A stretch of DNA of 64,000 bases from Prevotella sp. (GCA_016281815.1 JAEEJK010000109.1:19338-83337); one strand, 5' to 3'; counted from the stretch's first letter, positions 44,206-53,187 are shown. A program made the numbers and translations. The notes: generated from the letters alone by a model not told the origin.

Positions 44206-47200
44206 CTACTCTCCCGTCTTGTTCCTGCGGCGCAACAACACCATCAAACCTATCAGCAAGATGACCACCAAGACGATGGCTGCTATCGCTGTCGTATTGG
44301 TCGTTTCCGCATCATCTGATGCCCCTCCTACTTTTTCCAGCACCATGTTGTCACCCCGCTGGCCTTTGACTATGGCCATCTGACGCCTGTATTCCTTTCC
44401 GACCTCGCCAGGAAGCCGGCCCTCCACAAATTGCTGAAGTGGTTGGTTGTTGCATACGAAGTCTGTACATGCGGCACCACTTTCCTTCGTGATTTCGGAA
44501 TGAAGCCTGGCTGTCGTGTTGATTTGGTCGTCGGAAGGATGCCAATAACCCTTTCGGGCACTCTCAAGCATCACCGCCGTCATGGATTGGAAGGCAGCCG
44601 GATTCTTCTGCGACATGTATTCCTTGATGCCCAAATGCTCTTCATCAGCGACATAGATGCGGTAAAGATCATGGTACACGTTCTCATCGAGAGCGGATGG
44701 ACGGGTGACAGACCATCCGAAAATGTTGCGGAACATCTCGCCAAACATCTGTGCTGTTCCTTCGTCTCCCTTCATGCGTTCCTTTACGAAAGCGGGATTG
44801 AGCAGCGTGGTTCGCATCTCCACATCCACAGCCTCCTTCACATCCTGCATCCTCCGGTTGGATCGGTTGCGGTAATCGGCCATCAACGCATCGGGTTCCT
44901 TTCCTGTCAAGGCTTTGACCGTCATGGAGAGCCCGCCTGTGAATTCATACACATGGTCGAGAGAGATGGGACCCCAGGTGTTGCTTTGCCGGGGTTGCAC
45001 CACGACATCCGTCTTCCTCAAGGCTGCCTTGAACAAATCCTTCTGGCAGACACCCCAGTTTTGCTCGTCACCATAAGCGGCACACATGTTGTTGAGATAC
45101 CCGTCTGTCAGTTCCTTCGTATCCTTCCATTGGCCACTGCGCTCGATATAGTTCATCATCCCAGTACTGTAGCCATTGTTGACGGGGCCGAAAACCCTGA
45201 GCGAAGACAATTCACGGGCCTTCTGGGGTGTCACGCCCTTGTCGATAAGTTCCTTTTCCTGGGTCAAAGTTCCCTCGCGTACGAAGTTGGAGTCTTCTTT
45301 TTCTGCTGACACCATCTGTATGGCCTCTGTAATGAGTTTCAGACGTGAGTCGGCAATGTCGCGCAACTGTCCGCTCACCTGGATGACAACATCAATGCGA
45401 GGCCGACGGAGAGTCTTTGCCGGAACTATGCGCAGGCTGCCTATGCGTCCCTGACTGTCGCGCACGGGTTCCACACCCAACATCCACAATGCCTGTGCGA
45501 TGGTGGCTCCTCCTGTGGCGATGAACTCCCCTGCCCAGAAAGTGTAACTCACCTTCTGGGGATATGTCCCATGTTGCTTTTTATATTGTGCCAAAGTGTT
45601 CTCGGCCAACCGTTTCCCATCCTCCCACGCTTGGGCATCGGGGGTGTTGTCGGGGTTGATGCTGAACATGTTTCTCCCCGTAGGCAACACATTGGGATTC
45701 TGTACGGGGTCGCCTCCTGGTGCGGGAGCGATGCTCCCTCCATTGAGTGCCAGTATCATGTTGTCGATCTCGGCTTTTGTAGAACGGAGAATCTGCGTGG
45801 CTTCCTCAGACGTGTGGTAGGTGGAGAGCACCTGTTGGCGGGCCTTGGACAAATAGTGATGTGCCACGAATGCATAGTCGCGTGCCTGCTTGTCGGTGAT
45901 GCGTCCCTGCTGTTGGTCTTTCCGCGCCATGTCGTAAGCGAGTGGGTCGGCGTTCATGGCGAGGATGGTCTGCCGAATCTGTTGGTCGGTATAGGGCTGC
46001 CCCATGGTGTAGAACGCTCCCTGCATTTTCTCGTTCGACAGTTCCTCCAGATGTGCGTCGATGCGTTCCAGTTCTTCCAAAGTATAGGGTTTGCCTGGTA
46101 TGCTGTCGAGCGAAAGGCTGCGATGCAGTCCCTCGTTGATGATTCTTTTCTTGATGTCGGTCACCAATGCCTGATTGCTGCCACCGGACTCAACTGCCCG
46201 ATGCACATCGCTGAGCAGCGTGGCATATTTCTGCCGCATGCCACTTTCGGCGTAAGGAGGTGTGAGATAGGTGAGCAAAGCGGAATGACTTCGACGCTTG
46301 GCGATGACCGCCTCGCCGATATTGCCCGTCGTATAATAATAAAAATGTGGTATCGCTCCTATGAGTTGACTGCTCCAGTCTTGTTTTCTCATACCTGCGT
46401 CTCGCCCTGGAGTGAATTCCAGGTTTCCGTGCGTTCCGAAATGGATGAGGGCATCGGCGCAAAAACCTTTCTGAACATACAGATAAGGCGCCAGATAACT
46501 GTGGGGCGGAGGCACCTCCACTCCATGCACCAGTTTGAAGTCATCATCGCCTATGGCAGGACGTGGCTGTGGGAACAGCAGCACATTGCCATACCTCAGA
46601 CAGGCCACGGCAATGCTGTCGCCATGAGCGAGGAGATGACCGGGAGCCTCACCGTATCGTTTGGTCACTTCAGCATACTTTTCGGGTGCAAGCACCTCCT
46701 TGGCCCATTTCTCATACTCCGACTTGCGCAACCAAAGAGGATGTCCTTTACGCATGTACTCCTGCTGTGCTCCTTTGGCATACGAACCGAGCACCAGTCC
46801 CTCAGTCCTCACATGGCGCGCAAAGGCGTCGAGACTTTCGGGCAGACCGGATACGTTGTACCCCTCCTGACGAAGCCGTAACAGGAAGTTGTACATCGAG
46901 GGGATCACTTCCATCCCGCTTGCCAACAAAGCATCCTTGCCAGGACGCTTGAAATAGCCGATGGCAATGCGCTTTTCCTTATTGGGCTTTGTCCGCAGTG
47001 AGAGATAGCGGCATACGTAGTCGACAAACATCTGGCAGCGTTCCACCTCGGCTGTATGTTTGAAGAAACCTTTTTTGTCTTTGTTCTGGGTGCCGATGCA
47101 GAAAGGCGCTATGCCGCCATCTATCTCGGGTATGACGATGCGTGCGTTTTTCGAACCGCTTGCCATAGGCGTTGACTCATTCATCCAATCATCATGACTG

Positions 47201-48057
47201 CAAGAGAGCGGATAGGGACTGAAAAGCGGTATGTTGCGCTCGTTGAGCCAGTGCACAAGCGTGTCATTGCCTATCCTTCCCATCGCCATGAAAACGATAG
47301 CATCTGGCTTAAGGCTCCGAAGCATCTTGTCGCGCTTCTTCCCCATGGCCGTCAGAGGATATACGTTCATCCCTTTCTCTGTGAGCATCGAGATCAGGGT
47401 GTCAACATGCTCCCTGTTGCCTTCCATCGGGAAGGAGATGCCTGAGATGAAAGCCAAACGGGGACCATCCTGATGATACAGGCCTTTTTCTTGCAGATAT
47501 GCCGTCAGTTCATCGGCGGTCTTGAAATACCGGCCATACTCGCGGTGGTAATACATGTTTGCCGGCACCTCCACAGGGTCTTCCACCTCTTGGTCGCCCC
47601 AGCGATGCGGGGTGGCAATGTGGCGCAGATAGCGCAGTCCGTTGCGGTAGTTCTGGCGGTTGTCGTTGCCGAAATAGCGCTGAAGAGTGGCTATCTGCTC
47701 TGCTGTAAGATTGCGGTTCTCGACAAAGTCACTGGAGCGCAGGGTCTTGGTGAAAATGGGAATGCCATTCTTTGCTGCTTTGTTGATTTCGTCCATCTGC
47801 TCGTCGCTCAGGAAAATGCGACGGGCATACACGATGATGGCGTCAAAGTCATCGATGTCATGCATCTCGTCGGCTTCCATGCACGTGATCTCGATGTGGC
47901 GGGAGTCGTTGTTGAGCACGAAATCTGCCTGCTGCGCTTCCAACGCGTTGACCACGAGGATGCGCGTGGGCGACATGTAGTGGCGGTATATGGTGTAGAT
48001 GCCTCCCACAAGGAGGGCAAGCAGGCACAGGGCGACGAGACTTTTACGGATATTCAT
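44206..48057 (-). CDS. cobN: CobN-like (class I) chelatase subunit, membrane-anchored at both ends (HmuS-like)
   Basis: 1283 residues, full length for CobN/BchH. A helix at about 8-28 (LVALCLLALLVGGIYTIY) after a basic start and a second at about 1250-1274 (AIAAIVLVVILLIGLMVLL) followed by RRRNKTGE predict N-in/C-in topology with the whole chelatase body in the periplasm. CobN-family motifs include LIHFGTHGNLEFTPG and VLPTGRNMFSINP. Cytosolic CobN works with the ATPase pair CobS/CobT, and none is encoded here; instead a channel pair follows. The closest known context is HmuS of the hmu haem locus, which has been linked to removal of metal from haem. Under a cobalamin riboswitch, metal insertion into or removal from corrinoids is the likelier reaction. 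4 bp after cbiK. Confidence 0.88.
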   Translation of the reverse strand: MNIRKSLVALCLLALLVGGIYTIYRHYMSPTRILVVNALEAQQADFVLNNDSRHIEITCMEADEMHDIDDFDAIIVYARRIFLSDEQMDEINKAAKNGIPIFTKTLRSSDFVENRNLTAEQIATLQRYFGNDNRQNYRNGLRYLRHIATPHRWGDQEVEDPVEVPANMYYHREYGRYFKTADELTAYLQEKGLYHQDGPRLAFISGISFPMEGNREHVDTLISMLTEKGMNVYPLTAMGKKRDKMLRSLKPDAIVFMAMGRIGNDTLVHWLNERNIPLFSPYPLSCSHDDWMNESTPMASGSKNARIVIPEIDGGIAPFCIGTQNKDKKGFFKHTAEVERCQMFVDYVCRYLSLRTKPNKEKRIAIGYFKRPGKDALLASGMEVIPSMYNFLLRLRQEGYNVSGLPESLDAFARHVRTEGLVLGSYAKGAQQEYMRKGHPLWLRKSEYEKWAKEVLAPEKYAEVTKRYGEAPGHLLAHGDSIAVACLRYGNVLLFPQPRPAIGDDDFKLVHGVEVPPPHSYLAPYLYVQKGFCADALIHFGTHGNLEFTPGRDAGMRKQDWSSQLIGAIPHFYYYTTGNIGEAVIAKRRSHSALLTYLTPPYAESGMRQKYATLLSDVHRAVESGGSNQALVTDIKKRIINEGLHRSLSLDSIPGKPYTLEELERIDAHLEELSNEKMQGAFYTMGQPYTDQQIRQTILAMNADPLAYDMARKDQQQGRITDKQARDYAFVAHHYLSKARQQVLSTYHTSEEATQILRSTKAEIDNMILALNGGSIAPAPGGDPVQNPNVLPTGRNMFSINPDNTPDAQAWEDGKRLAENTLAQYKKQHGTYPQKVSYTFWAGEFIATGGATIAQALWMLGVEPVRDSQGRIGSLRIVPAKTLRRPRIDVVIQVSGQLRDIADSRLKLITEAIQMVSAEKEDSNFVREGTLTQEKELIDKGVTPQKARELSSLRVFGPVNNGYSTGMMNYIERSGQWKDTKELTDGYLNNMCAAYGDEQNWGVCQKDLFKAALRKTDVVVQPRQSNTWGPISLDHVYEFTGGLSMTVKALTGKEPDALMADYRNRSNRRMQDVKEAVDVEMRTTLLNPAFVKERMKGDEGTAQMFGEMFRNIFGWSVTRPSALDENVYHDLYRIYVADEEHLGIKEYMSQKNPAAFQSMTAVMLESARKGYWHPSDDQINTTARLHSEITKESGAACTDFVCNNQPLQQFVEGRLPGEVGKEYRRQMAIVKGQRGDNMVLEKVGGASDDAETTNTTAIAAIVLVVILLIGLMVLLRRRNKTGE

Positions 48058-48061
48058 AAGG

Positions 48062-48898
48062 TTATTTGCTGCCGTTCTTCATTTTTTGGATATACCGGTC
48101 TTGTATCTCAGGCACTTCGCCAAGTCCCTCGATATGGAGGTCCACACTGAACCCCTGTTCTTCCAACTGCTGCTTCCATTCAACGGCGATGTCGTTGTTG
48201 GCATGGTCGCCTGCCACAAAGAGCAGTGGAACGAGTGTCACCCTGCGGCCTTTCATCTGTTTCATCTCCCGTATGGCGGTTTCGAGCGTGGGATAGCCTT
48301 CGATGGTGGCGACATGATGGTTGGGATGTCCTTGTGCACGCATCATATAGTCGAGTTGGCTGTAAAGGGCCGTGGCAGGACCTTCCGTGCCGTGTCCAAC
48401 GAACAGCACATGTTCGCGTTTCTTGGTGTCAGCAGGATGGCGGGCGGCGAGGATGTTGCAAACCTGTTCCGCATCCCCAACAGAATAAAGCAGCGGTGTA
48501 CCAATCCTCAGGCTGTCGAAAAAGGGACGCAGATTGTCGGTCTCCTTGCGTAATCTGTCCATCTCTATGCCATCAATGATATAAGTGGGTTGGATGAGTA
48601 TGCGACGGTGGCCTTCTCCGCGCAGACGCAGCAGGGCATCGGTGGGACTCTCCTTGCGGATGCCGCATTTTTCCAAACGTGCCATTACTATCCGGGAGGT
48701 GTAGGCCTCGGCGAACGCCAGGCCGGGGAAGTCCGCTTTGACTTTTGCATTGATGGCATCAATGGTCTTTGCCCTTGTGTCGTCGTAGGTGGTACCGAAA
48801 TGAACCATCAGGACGGCAGTGGGAGGTGCAACAACATCCTGTGCGCGGACATATGCCGCGCACAGGATGATGGTAATGTATAAAAACAGTTTTCTCAT
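48062..48898 (-). CDS. cbiK: Exported sirohydrochlorin cobaltochelatase (CbiK, class II)
   Basis: 278 residues from the ATG at 48898, with a cleavable signal peptide MRKLFLYITIILCAAYVRAQ. CbiK fold: PTAVLMVHFGTTYDDTRAKTI at the start, metal-binding/catalytic His159 in VLFVGHGTEGPA and His222 in LVPLLFVAGDHANNDI, as in CbiK. Anaerobic CbiK inserts cobalt (or iron) into sirohydrochlorin without ATP. A periplasmic form (CbiK-P) is known from Desulfovibrio. Its export is unusual for a biosynthetic step, since the tetrapyrrole precursors are cytosolic. The gene lies 13 bp after the beta-propeller gene and 4 bp before the CobN-like gene. Confidence 0.9.
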   Translation of the reverse strand: MRKLFLYITIILCAAYVRAQDVVAPPTAVLMVHFGTTYDDTRAKTIDAINAKVKADFPGLAFAEAYTSRIVMARLEKCGIRKESPTDALLRLRGEGHRRILIQPTYIIDGIEMDRLRKETDNLRPFFDSLRIGTPLLYSVGDAEQVCNILAARHPADTKKREHVLFVGHGTEGPATALYSQLDYMMRAQGHPNHHVATIEGYPTLETAIREMKQMKGRRVTLVPLLFVAGDHANNDIAVEWKQQLEEQGFSVDLHIEGLGEVPEIQDRYIQKMKNGSK

Positions 48899-48911
48899 TG
48901 CCAAGTGATGG

Positions 48912-50276
48912 TTAGTCCTCCACAAGACGGATTTGCTCAAAGTAGTAGCCTTCTGCCACATCAACGCCCTTGCTCACAGCACCGGTGGCGACATCATAGA
49001 CGTAAACGGAGGGTTGTGCGCTCTGGGTGTTGACACCGAAGTACACTTTGCCGGCAGCCCTGTCGAAAGCGGAGCGCTGGGAGAAACGGCCGCTGCTATA
49101 ATCGATGTCGGAGCCGTTGACAGCCATCCGTATGCGGGTATTGGCATTGAGGTCGATGACACTGTAGTAGTGGCTGTAACTGTCAATCTGTGTGGCTTTT
49201 CTTGTTCCGCCCTTGCCGTCATCCTCGGTGAGGGCATCATTACGTGAATACACGAACACCTTTCCTTTGCCAAGATACTGTGCGGTCAGCAATTTGCCAT
49301 CGGCATTGGGGAATCCGTTATAGCCTGCATCGAAGTTGTAGTTGCCCTTGCTGATGCGCAGCAACTTGCCTTCCTCTCCAATCTCTGTATCGCTGAAAGC
49401 GACAAGGTAGAGGTTGCCTTTCTCATCGAAGAAAGTGGTCTGCTGGAGCAGTTCTCCGTAGGCAGAGCCTGCCATCTCGTTGGCCTCGCTGTTGATGATG
49501 TCCTGCTCGACAGCCATCGTGTTGGCATCGATGACGGCGATGTGAAAATTAGGCTCGTTCTTGGCGGTTCTTCCCGACCCTTTCTTGCAGTAGTAGAAAT
49601 AGAACAGTTTGTTGTCGCTCTCACGATAGGCCAAAATACCACTGGTGGTGAAACTCTCATAGTCACCAGTCAACTGGAGGCTGAGCGTGCCCTCGCTGAT
49701 GATGCTCATGTCATCGGTGTTGAGTTTGGTCCACACGATGGCATTCTTGTCGCCGTTGGCAGCCATGATGACGAGCGTGTTGTCACTTGTCCAGGCATGG
49801 CAGTACTGACGGGTGTTGTAGGTGTTCTCACGGAATGGCTGTGCCTGCACCACCTGCATCTTGTTGTCCTTAAACTGCAGTTTGACAAAGCGGTCGGCAG
49901 AGACGGGCACTTGGTAATAGTATTTGCCTTTGAGAATCATCTCCATCGAGTAGTCGGCGTTGATTTCCGCACCCATGTTCTTGAAGTCGACGGTGGCACC
50001 ACCGTCCAGGGTGCTGCGGCTCTGCATGATGGTGGTGACATCGCGTCCCATGCCTCCCTGCTTGCCCACGGTGACGGTGAGGTCGAAGTGGTGGGGAACA
50101 TCAACGATGGGTTCGGTGCCTTGTTCCTCATCGAAGGTGACATCCTTGATGTCGTCGACGTTGATCTCCAATGTCGTGCCGTCGTTCTTGAGGATTTTCA
50201 TCACATACTGGTTCTGGGCCTGGATGCCGAGACACAGCATCATGGTTGCTGTCAATGCGAGTAATAATCTTTTCAT
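48912..50276 (-). CDS. DUF4374-like secreted protein, predicted beta-propeller
   Basis: 454 residues, signal peptide MKRLLLALTATMMLCLGIQA with no lipobox Cys. Residues about 22-55 form a short module (YVMKILKNDGTTLEINVDD, DVTFDEE) shared with other secreted proteins here. The rest resembles DUF4374: YYYQVPVSADRFVKLQF, HAWTSDNTLVIMAANGDK, VWTKLNTDDMSIISEGTL, with repeated beta blades. DUF4374 proteins such as XusB accompany TonB receptors for siderophores, and BtuG of Bacteroides, a propeller, binds cobalamin. Here the likely ligand is a corrinoid. The absence of a lipidation site raises the question of how it stays on the surface. Confidence 0.65.
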   Translation of the reverse strand: MKRLLLALTATMMLCLGIQAQNQYVMKILKNDGTTLEINVDDIKDVTFDEEQGTEPIVDVPHHFDLTVTVGKQGGMGRDVTTIMQSRSTLDGGATVDFKNMGAEINADYSMEMILKGKYYYQVPVSADRFVKLQFKDNKMQVVQAQPFRENTYNTRQYCHAWTSDNTLVIMAANGDKNAIVWTKLNTDDMSIISEGTLSLQLTGDYESFTTSGILAYRESDNKLFYFYYCKKGSGRTAKNEPNFHIAVIDANTMAVEQDIINSEANEMAGSAYGELLQQTTFFDEKGNLYLVAFSDTEIGEEGKLLRISKGNYNFDAGYNGFPNADGKLLTAQYLGKGKVFVYSRNDALTEDDGKGGTRKATQIDSYSHYYSVIDLNANTRIRMAVNGSDIDYSSGRFSQRSAFDRAAGKVYFGVNTQSAQPSVYVYDVATGAVSKGVDVAEGYYFEQIRLVED

Positions 50277-50304
50277 GTCTTATTTGTTTTTGTTTGTTGT
50301 TTTT

Positions 50305-50775
50305 TTATTGATTCAGTATTTTGATGCTGGCCTTTGCCGTCCTTACGATAAAGAGGCCCTTGCCCAGTGTGGTAAGGTCAATGTCGGTGGTACCGTTGGC
50401 CGTGATGGGATAGGTGCCCACCATCTGTCCGTCGGTGGTATAGATACGCACGGCGTCACCGGCCTTGCCACGGGTGACGTAGAGGTGTCCCATCTCGATG
50501 CGTGGCTTCTCTTCGGTCATCTCAAAAATGCTCAGAGGGGTTTCCGAGAAATAGTATTTGGCCACATCGCCCAGCGATGCGGATACTTTTTCCTCGCCTG
50601 CCACGGTCACTTTCAGTTCGCCACTCTGGCAGGTGATGACGGGCTTGTCCTGAAGGGCGATGACTGTCTGTGTGCCGTCCCTCAGGTCGAACACCACATA
50701 CTTCATCCCCTCTGCGCTGGCACTGGTGGCTACCAGCAGCACCAGCAGGGTGAATAAGAATTTCAGTTTTTTCAT
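50305..50775 (-). CDS. Small secreted protein of the B12 operon
   Basis: 156 residues, signal peptide MKKLKFLFTLLVLLVATSASA. One short beta domain (YVVFDLRDGTQTVIALQDKP, then VSASLGDVAKYYFSE) and a C-terminal tail (VRIYTTDGQMVGTYPI...GKGLFIVRTAKASIKILNQ). It has the same design as the protein at 41793-42179. 12 bp downstream of the receptor gene. Function unknown; perhaps a secretion or surface-attachment accessory. Confidence 0.65.
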   Translation of the reverse strand: MKKLKFLFTLLVLLVATSASAEGMKYVVFDLRDGTQTVIALQDKPVITCQSGELKVTVAGEEKVSASLGDVAKYYFSETPLSIFEMTEEKPRIEMGHLYVTRGKAGDAVRIYTTDGQMVGTYPITANGTTDIDLTTLGKGLFIVRTAKASIKILNQ

Positions 50776-50787
50776 CTTGTTAGTTGT

Positions 50788-52947
50788 TTAATATGAATGT
50801 TGGTTGGTTGATTGCAAAAGGATTCTGAATTTGGCAAACAATGTCCGGCCGGGTTTCTGCAACTTGTAGTTGTCGTATATGGTGCGGTCGAAGAGGTTGT
50901 CACAACTCAACGAAATGTTGTAGCGCCCCTGGTGCCAGGAATAGGTGGCTTGGACGCCAAAGATATTCTTTTCCGGGATGCGTGCCTTGGTGTCGAGCGC
51001 TCCGTATCCTTCCCATGAGAGATAGAACCAATGCACCCACTGGTAGTCTACACCCAAATGCAGGTGGTCGCCTTTGGCAAAAAGGTTGCGGAAATGGTAG
51101 TGTGCCTCGGCGGAGGCGAAAAACCAGGGACGGTTGGGTACATGGTTGTTGAACGTGACGGAGGGCTTGCCGTCGCTCTTGAATTCCATGCGGTCGCGGG
51201 CGTCCTGCCAAGTCACGTTGCCCACCACCTGCAGTCGCTGCTGCCAGTCATACCTCAACTCCCCTTCGATGCCTTTGATATGTACCGCCGGCACGTTGAC
51301 GTACTGCATCATGCCTTCTTTCTCCGACACCTGCGGCTGGATGTAATTGTCCACATGGCGAAGAAATCCGCTCACTTCGTAGGAGAGGGTGTGGTCGTGG
51401 CTTCTCAGGGTGCCGAAGAGACTGAGGTTGGCATTCTCGCTCTTTTCGGGTTCGAGAGTGACATTGGCGTAGATGGTGGTGCCATTGCCCAGCAACTCTC
51501 TTGCCAGCGGCAGTCTGACGCTGTGCTCATAACTGGCCTTGACCGACAACGGCTCCATCAGTTGGAAACGGAGTCCTGCTCCCCATCCCAGGTCGTTTTG
51601 GGTGGAGGTGCCTTGCACATCTCTGGAGCCTGTCACCGTGGGAATGTCTGTCTGTCGGATGTTGAGATGGTTGATGTAGTCCTTGAGGAAGAAGGTGTTG
51701 GCCATCCTCCCTCCGAAGAGCGACTGATTATAGGCAAGACCAATGATGTGTTTCTCCAAGATGTCGTTGGCTGGTTCGAAACTCTTGTCCACCTCGTCCC
51801 ATCGGTCATTGCCCGTGCGGTTGAGGGCATAACTCAGATTGGCCAGATGTCCCTCGGCCAACGTGTAGGTGAGGTCGGCACGCCCGATGGTCAAGGGGCG
51901 CTTGTAGTGACGAAGGGAGCGTGAACGTCCCGTGATCTCATTGCGTGAACTCTTGATAAACTCTCCGTTCCAGTTGTATTTGCGATAGGTGGTGTCGACG
52001 GTCTGTGAATGGTCCCAGGTGTGCGAGAACGACAGGGTGGCGCTGAGGTCGCGCAGCAGGAAATGATGCTTCTGATAGTTGGCAAAAATACCCCAGGCCT
52101 CGGAATGCCTTTCCGCTTCGCCCACCACCTTGGTCTGTATCTGTCCGGTCTGGATTTCCTTGTTCACTTTGTTGAAGGAGGCTCCGACAAAGAAATCATC
52201 TGCCCACCACTTGTCTCTCACGCCGACCTCCAGTTGTCCGAGGAAAGAGAGGTAACCATCGTGGAAGCGCCTTCGGTCGGCGGCCACATACTCACGGCTT
52301 TCCTCGTCCCACACCTCAACACCTTTCATCATATAGTCGTTTTTCGAGGCGTTGATTCCGACTGTGGGGCGGATGGTGAGGCCATTGCGCAATACGTATT
52401 GTCCGTTGAGGTCGCCTTTGTGCGTGTGATATGACCCGAAGCCGTAGGAGGCATCCAGATAGTTGGTCCTGCGGCGGTTGGTGACGATGTTCACGGCACC
52501 ACCCAGCGCATCGCTGCTGAGCCAGGTGGGAACCACTCCCTTGTAGATTTCGATATGCTCGATGAGGTTCACGGGCAGACTGGCAAGGGTCACCCCCGAA
52601 CCTTTGGTGTCGAGAGGCACACCGTCAATGAAGTAGCGTACGGAGTTGCCCGACATGCCGTTGATGCTCAAATCAAAGTCGGATCCAACACCGCCTTCTT
52701 CCCGGATCTTCACGCCGGCGGTGCGGTCAACCAGACTGCTGAGCGAACTGATGCTGCTGGCCACAGACCGGATGTCGATGGCATTGACGGAGAAAGCACC
52801 CTCGCGCAACCGCTGGGTCTTCGATTTGCCTGTCACCGTCACGTTGTCCAATGTAATCGTATCGTTCGACAGGCTCTTTTTGCTTGGAGTCTGGGCACCA
52901 ACGTACATACATGACAGACAGACTATCATCAATAACAGTCTTCTCAT
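50788..52947 (-). CDS. btuB: TonB-dependent outer-membrane receptor, BtuB-like, under a cobalamin riboswitch
   Basis: 719 residues from the ATG at 52947 (MRRLLLMIVCLSCMYVGAQ is the signal peptide; the frame is open to 52974). TonB box region DTITLDNVTVTGK, plug domain with VRYFIDGVPLDTKGSG and PTWLSSDALGGAVNIVTN, then a 22-strand barrel ending in PGRTLFAKFRIL. It lacks the carboxypeptidase-like N-domain of SusC proteins. The sequence alone would also fit siderophore or haem receptors. The cobalamin riboswitch directly upstream makes cobalamin or another corrinoid the best-supported ligand. First gene of an eight-gene operon to 42584. Confidence 0.85.
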   Translation of the reverse strand: MRRLLLMIVCLSCMYVGAQTPSKKSLSNDTITLDNVTVTGKSKTQRLREGAFSVNAIDIRSVASSISSLSSLVDRTAGVKIREEGGVGSDFDLSINGMSGNSVRYFIDGVPLDTKGSGVTLASLPVNLIEHIEIYKGVVPTWLSSDALGGAVNIVTNRRRTNYLDASYGFGSYHTHKGDLNGQYVLRNGLTIRPTVGINASKNDYMMKGVEVWDEESREYVAADRRRFHDGYLSFLGQLEVGVRDKWWADDFFVGASFNKVNKEIQTGQIQTKVVGEAERHSEAWGIFANYQKHHFLLRDLSATLSFSHTWDHSQTVDTTYRKYNWNGEFIKSSRNEITGRSRSLRHYKRPLTIGRADLTYTLAEGHLANLSYALNRTGNDRWDEVDKSFEPANDILEKHIIGLAYNQSLFGGRMANTFFLKDYINHLNIRQTDIPTVTGSRDVQGTSTQNDLGWGAGLRFQLMEPLSVKASYEHSVRLPLARELLGNGTTIYANVTLEPEKSENANLSLFGTLRSHDHTLSYEVSGFLRHVDNYIQPQVSEKEGMMQYVNVPAVHIKGIEGELRYDWQQRLQVVGNVTWQDARDRMEFKSDGKPSVTFNNHVPNRPWFFASAEAHYHFRNLFAKGDHLHLGVDYQWVHWFYLSWEGYGALDTKARIPEKNIFGVQATYSWHQGRYNISLSCDNLFDRTIYDNYKLQKPGRTLFAKFRILLQSTNQHSY

Positions 52948-52979
52948 GATAATAATAGTAAGAAATAACTCCACTTGGC

Positions 52980-53172
52980 CTTATTCCCGAGGCTTTAGTT
53001 TCGTCCTATTTGCGACATGGCAGGTTTCCTGGCTCTCTCCGAAAAGTCTGCCTTCCCAATTCTCTCAGTGGCTTTTTTGACTTTTCATAATGGAGATGAC
53101 AGTAGCGGGTACTGCTCAGGATTTGCACCTAATTCCCTCTATACATGGGTGGAACACCCTGTATCACCAATG
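52980..53172 (-). promoter_or_regulatory. Cobalamin (AdoCbl) riboswitch
   Basis: Read on the minus strand the region shows the conserved cobalamin aptamer blocks in order: GGTGCAAATCCTGAGCAGTACCCGCTAC (given here only as its start GGTGCAAATCC and end ACCCGCTAC) at 53105-53129, GCCACTG at 53066-53072, TGGGAAGGC at 53050-53058, and the B12 box AGCCAGGAAACCTGCC at 53019-53034. A GCCT/AGGC pairing near 52985-53000 may be the expression platform next to the receptor start. High cobalamin should repress the operon. The 476-bp gap 52948-53423 is filled by this element, its promoter and the promoter of the plus-strand small gene. Confidence 0.95.
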
Positions 53173-53179
53173 TCGGATG

Positions 53180-53187
53180 CAAAATTA
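53180..53187 (-). promoter_or_regulatory. -7 promoter element of the riboswitch operon
   Basis: Minus-strand TAATTTTG ends about 8 bp before the first conserved riboswitch helix, as expected for transcription starting at the aptamer. The -33 region is not a clean TTTG. Confidence 0.65.

Noticed and set aside
45571..46881. 436-residue ORF antisense to the CobN-like gene
   Set aside because: Shadow of the strong codon bias of the CobN gene; no signal peptide, no domain and no leader, and the minus-strand gene is full length.
42584..53187. Reading this operon as a haem-uptake (hmu) locus
   Set aside because: The downstream four genes match hmuSTUV in order, but no HmuY is present, a cobaltochelatase CbiK is included, and a cobalamin riboswitch controls the unit. 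Haem cannot be fully excluded as substrate.
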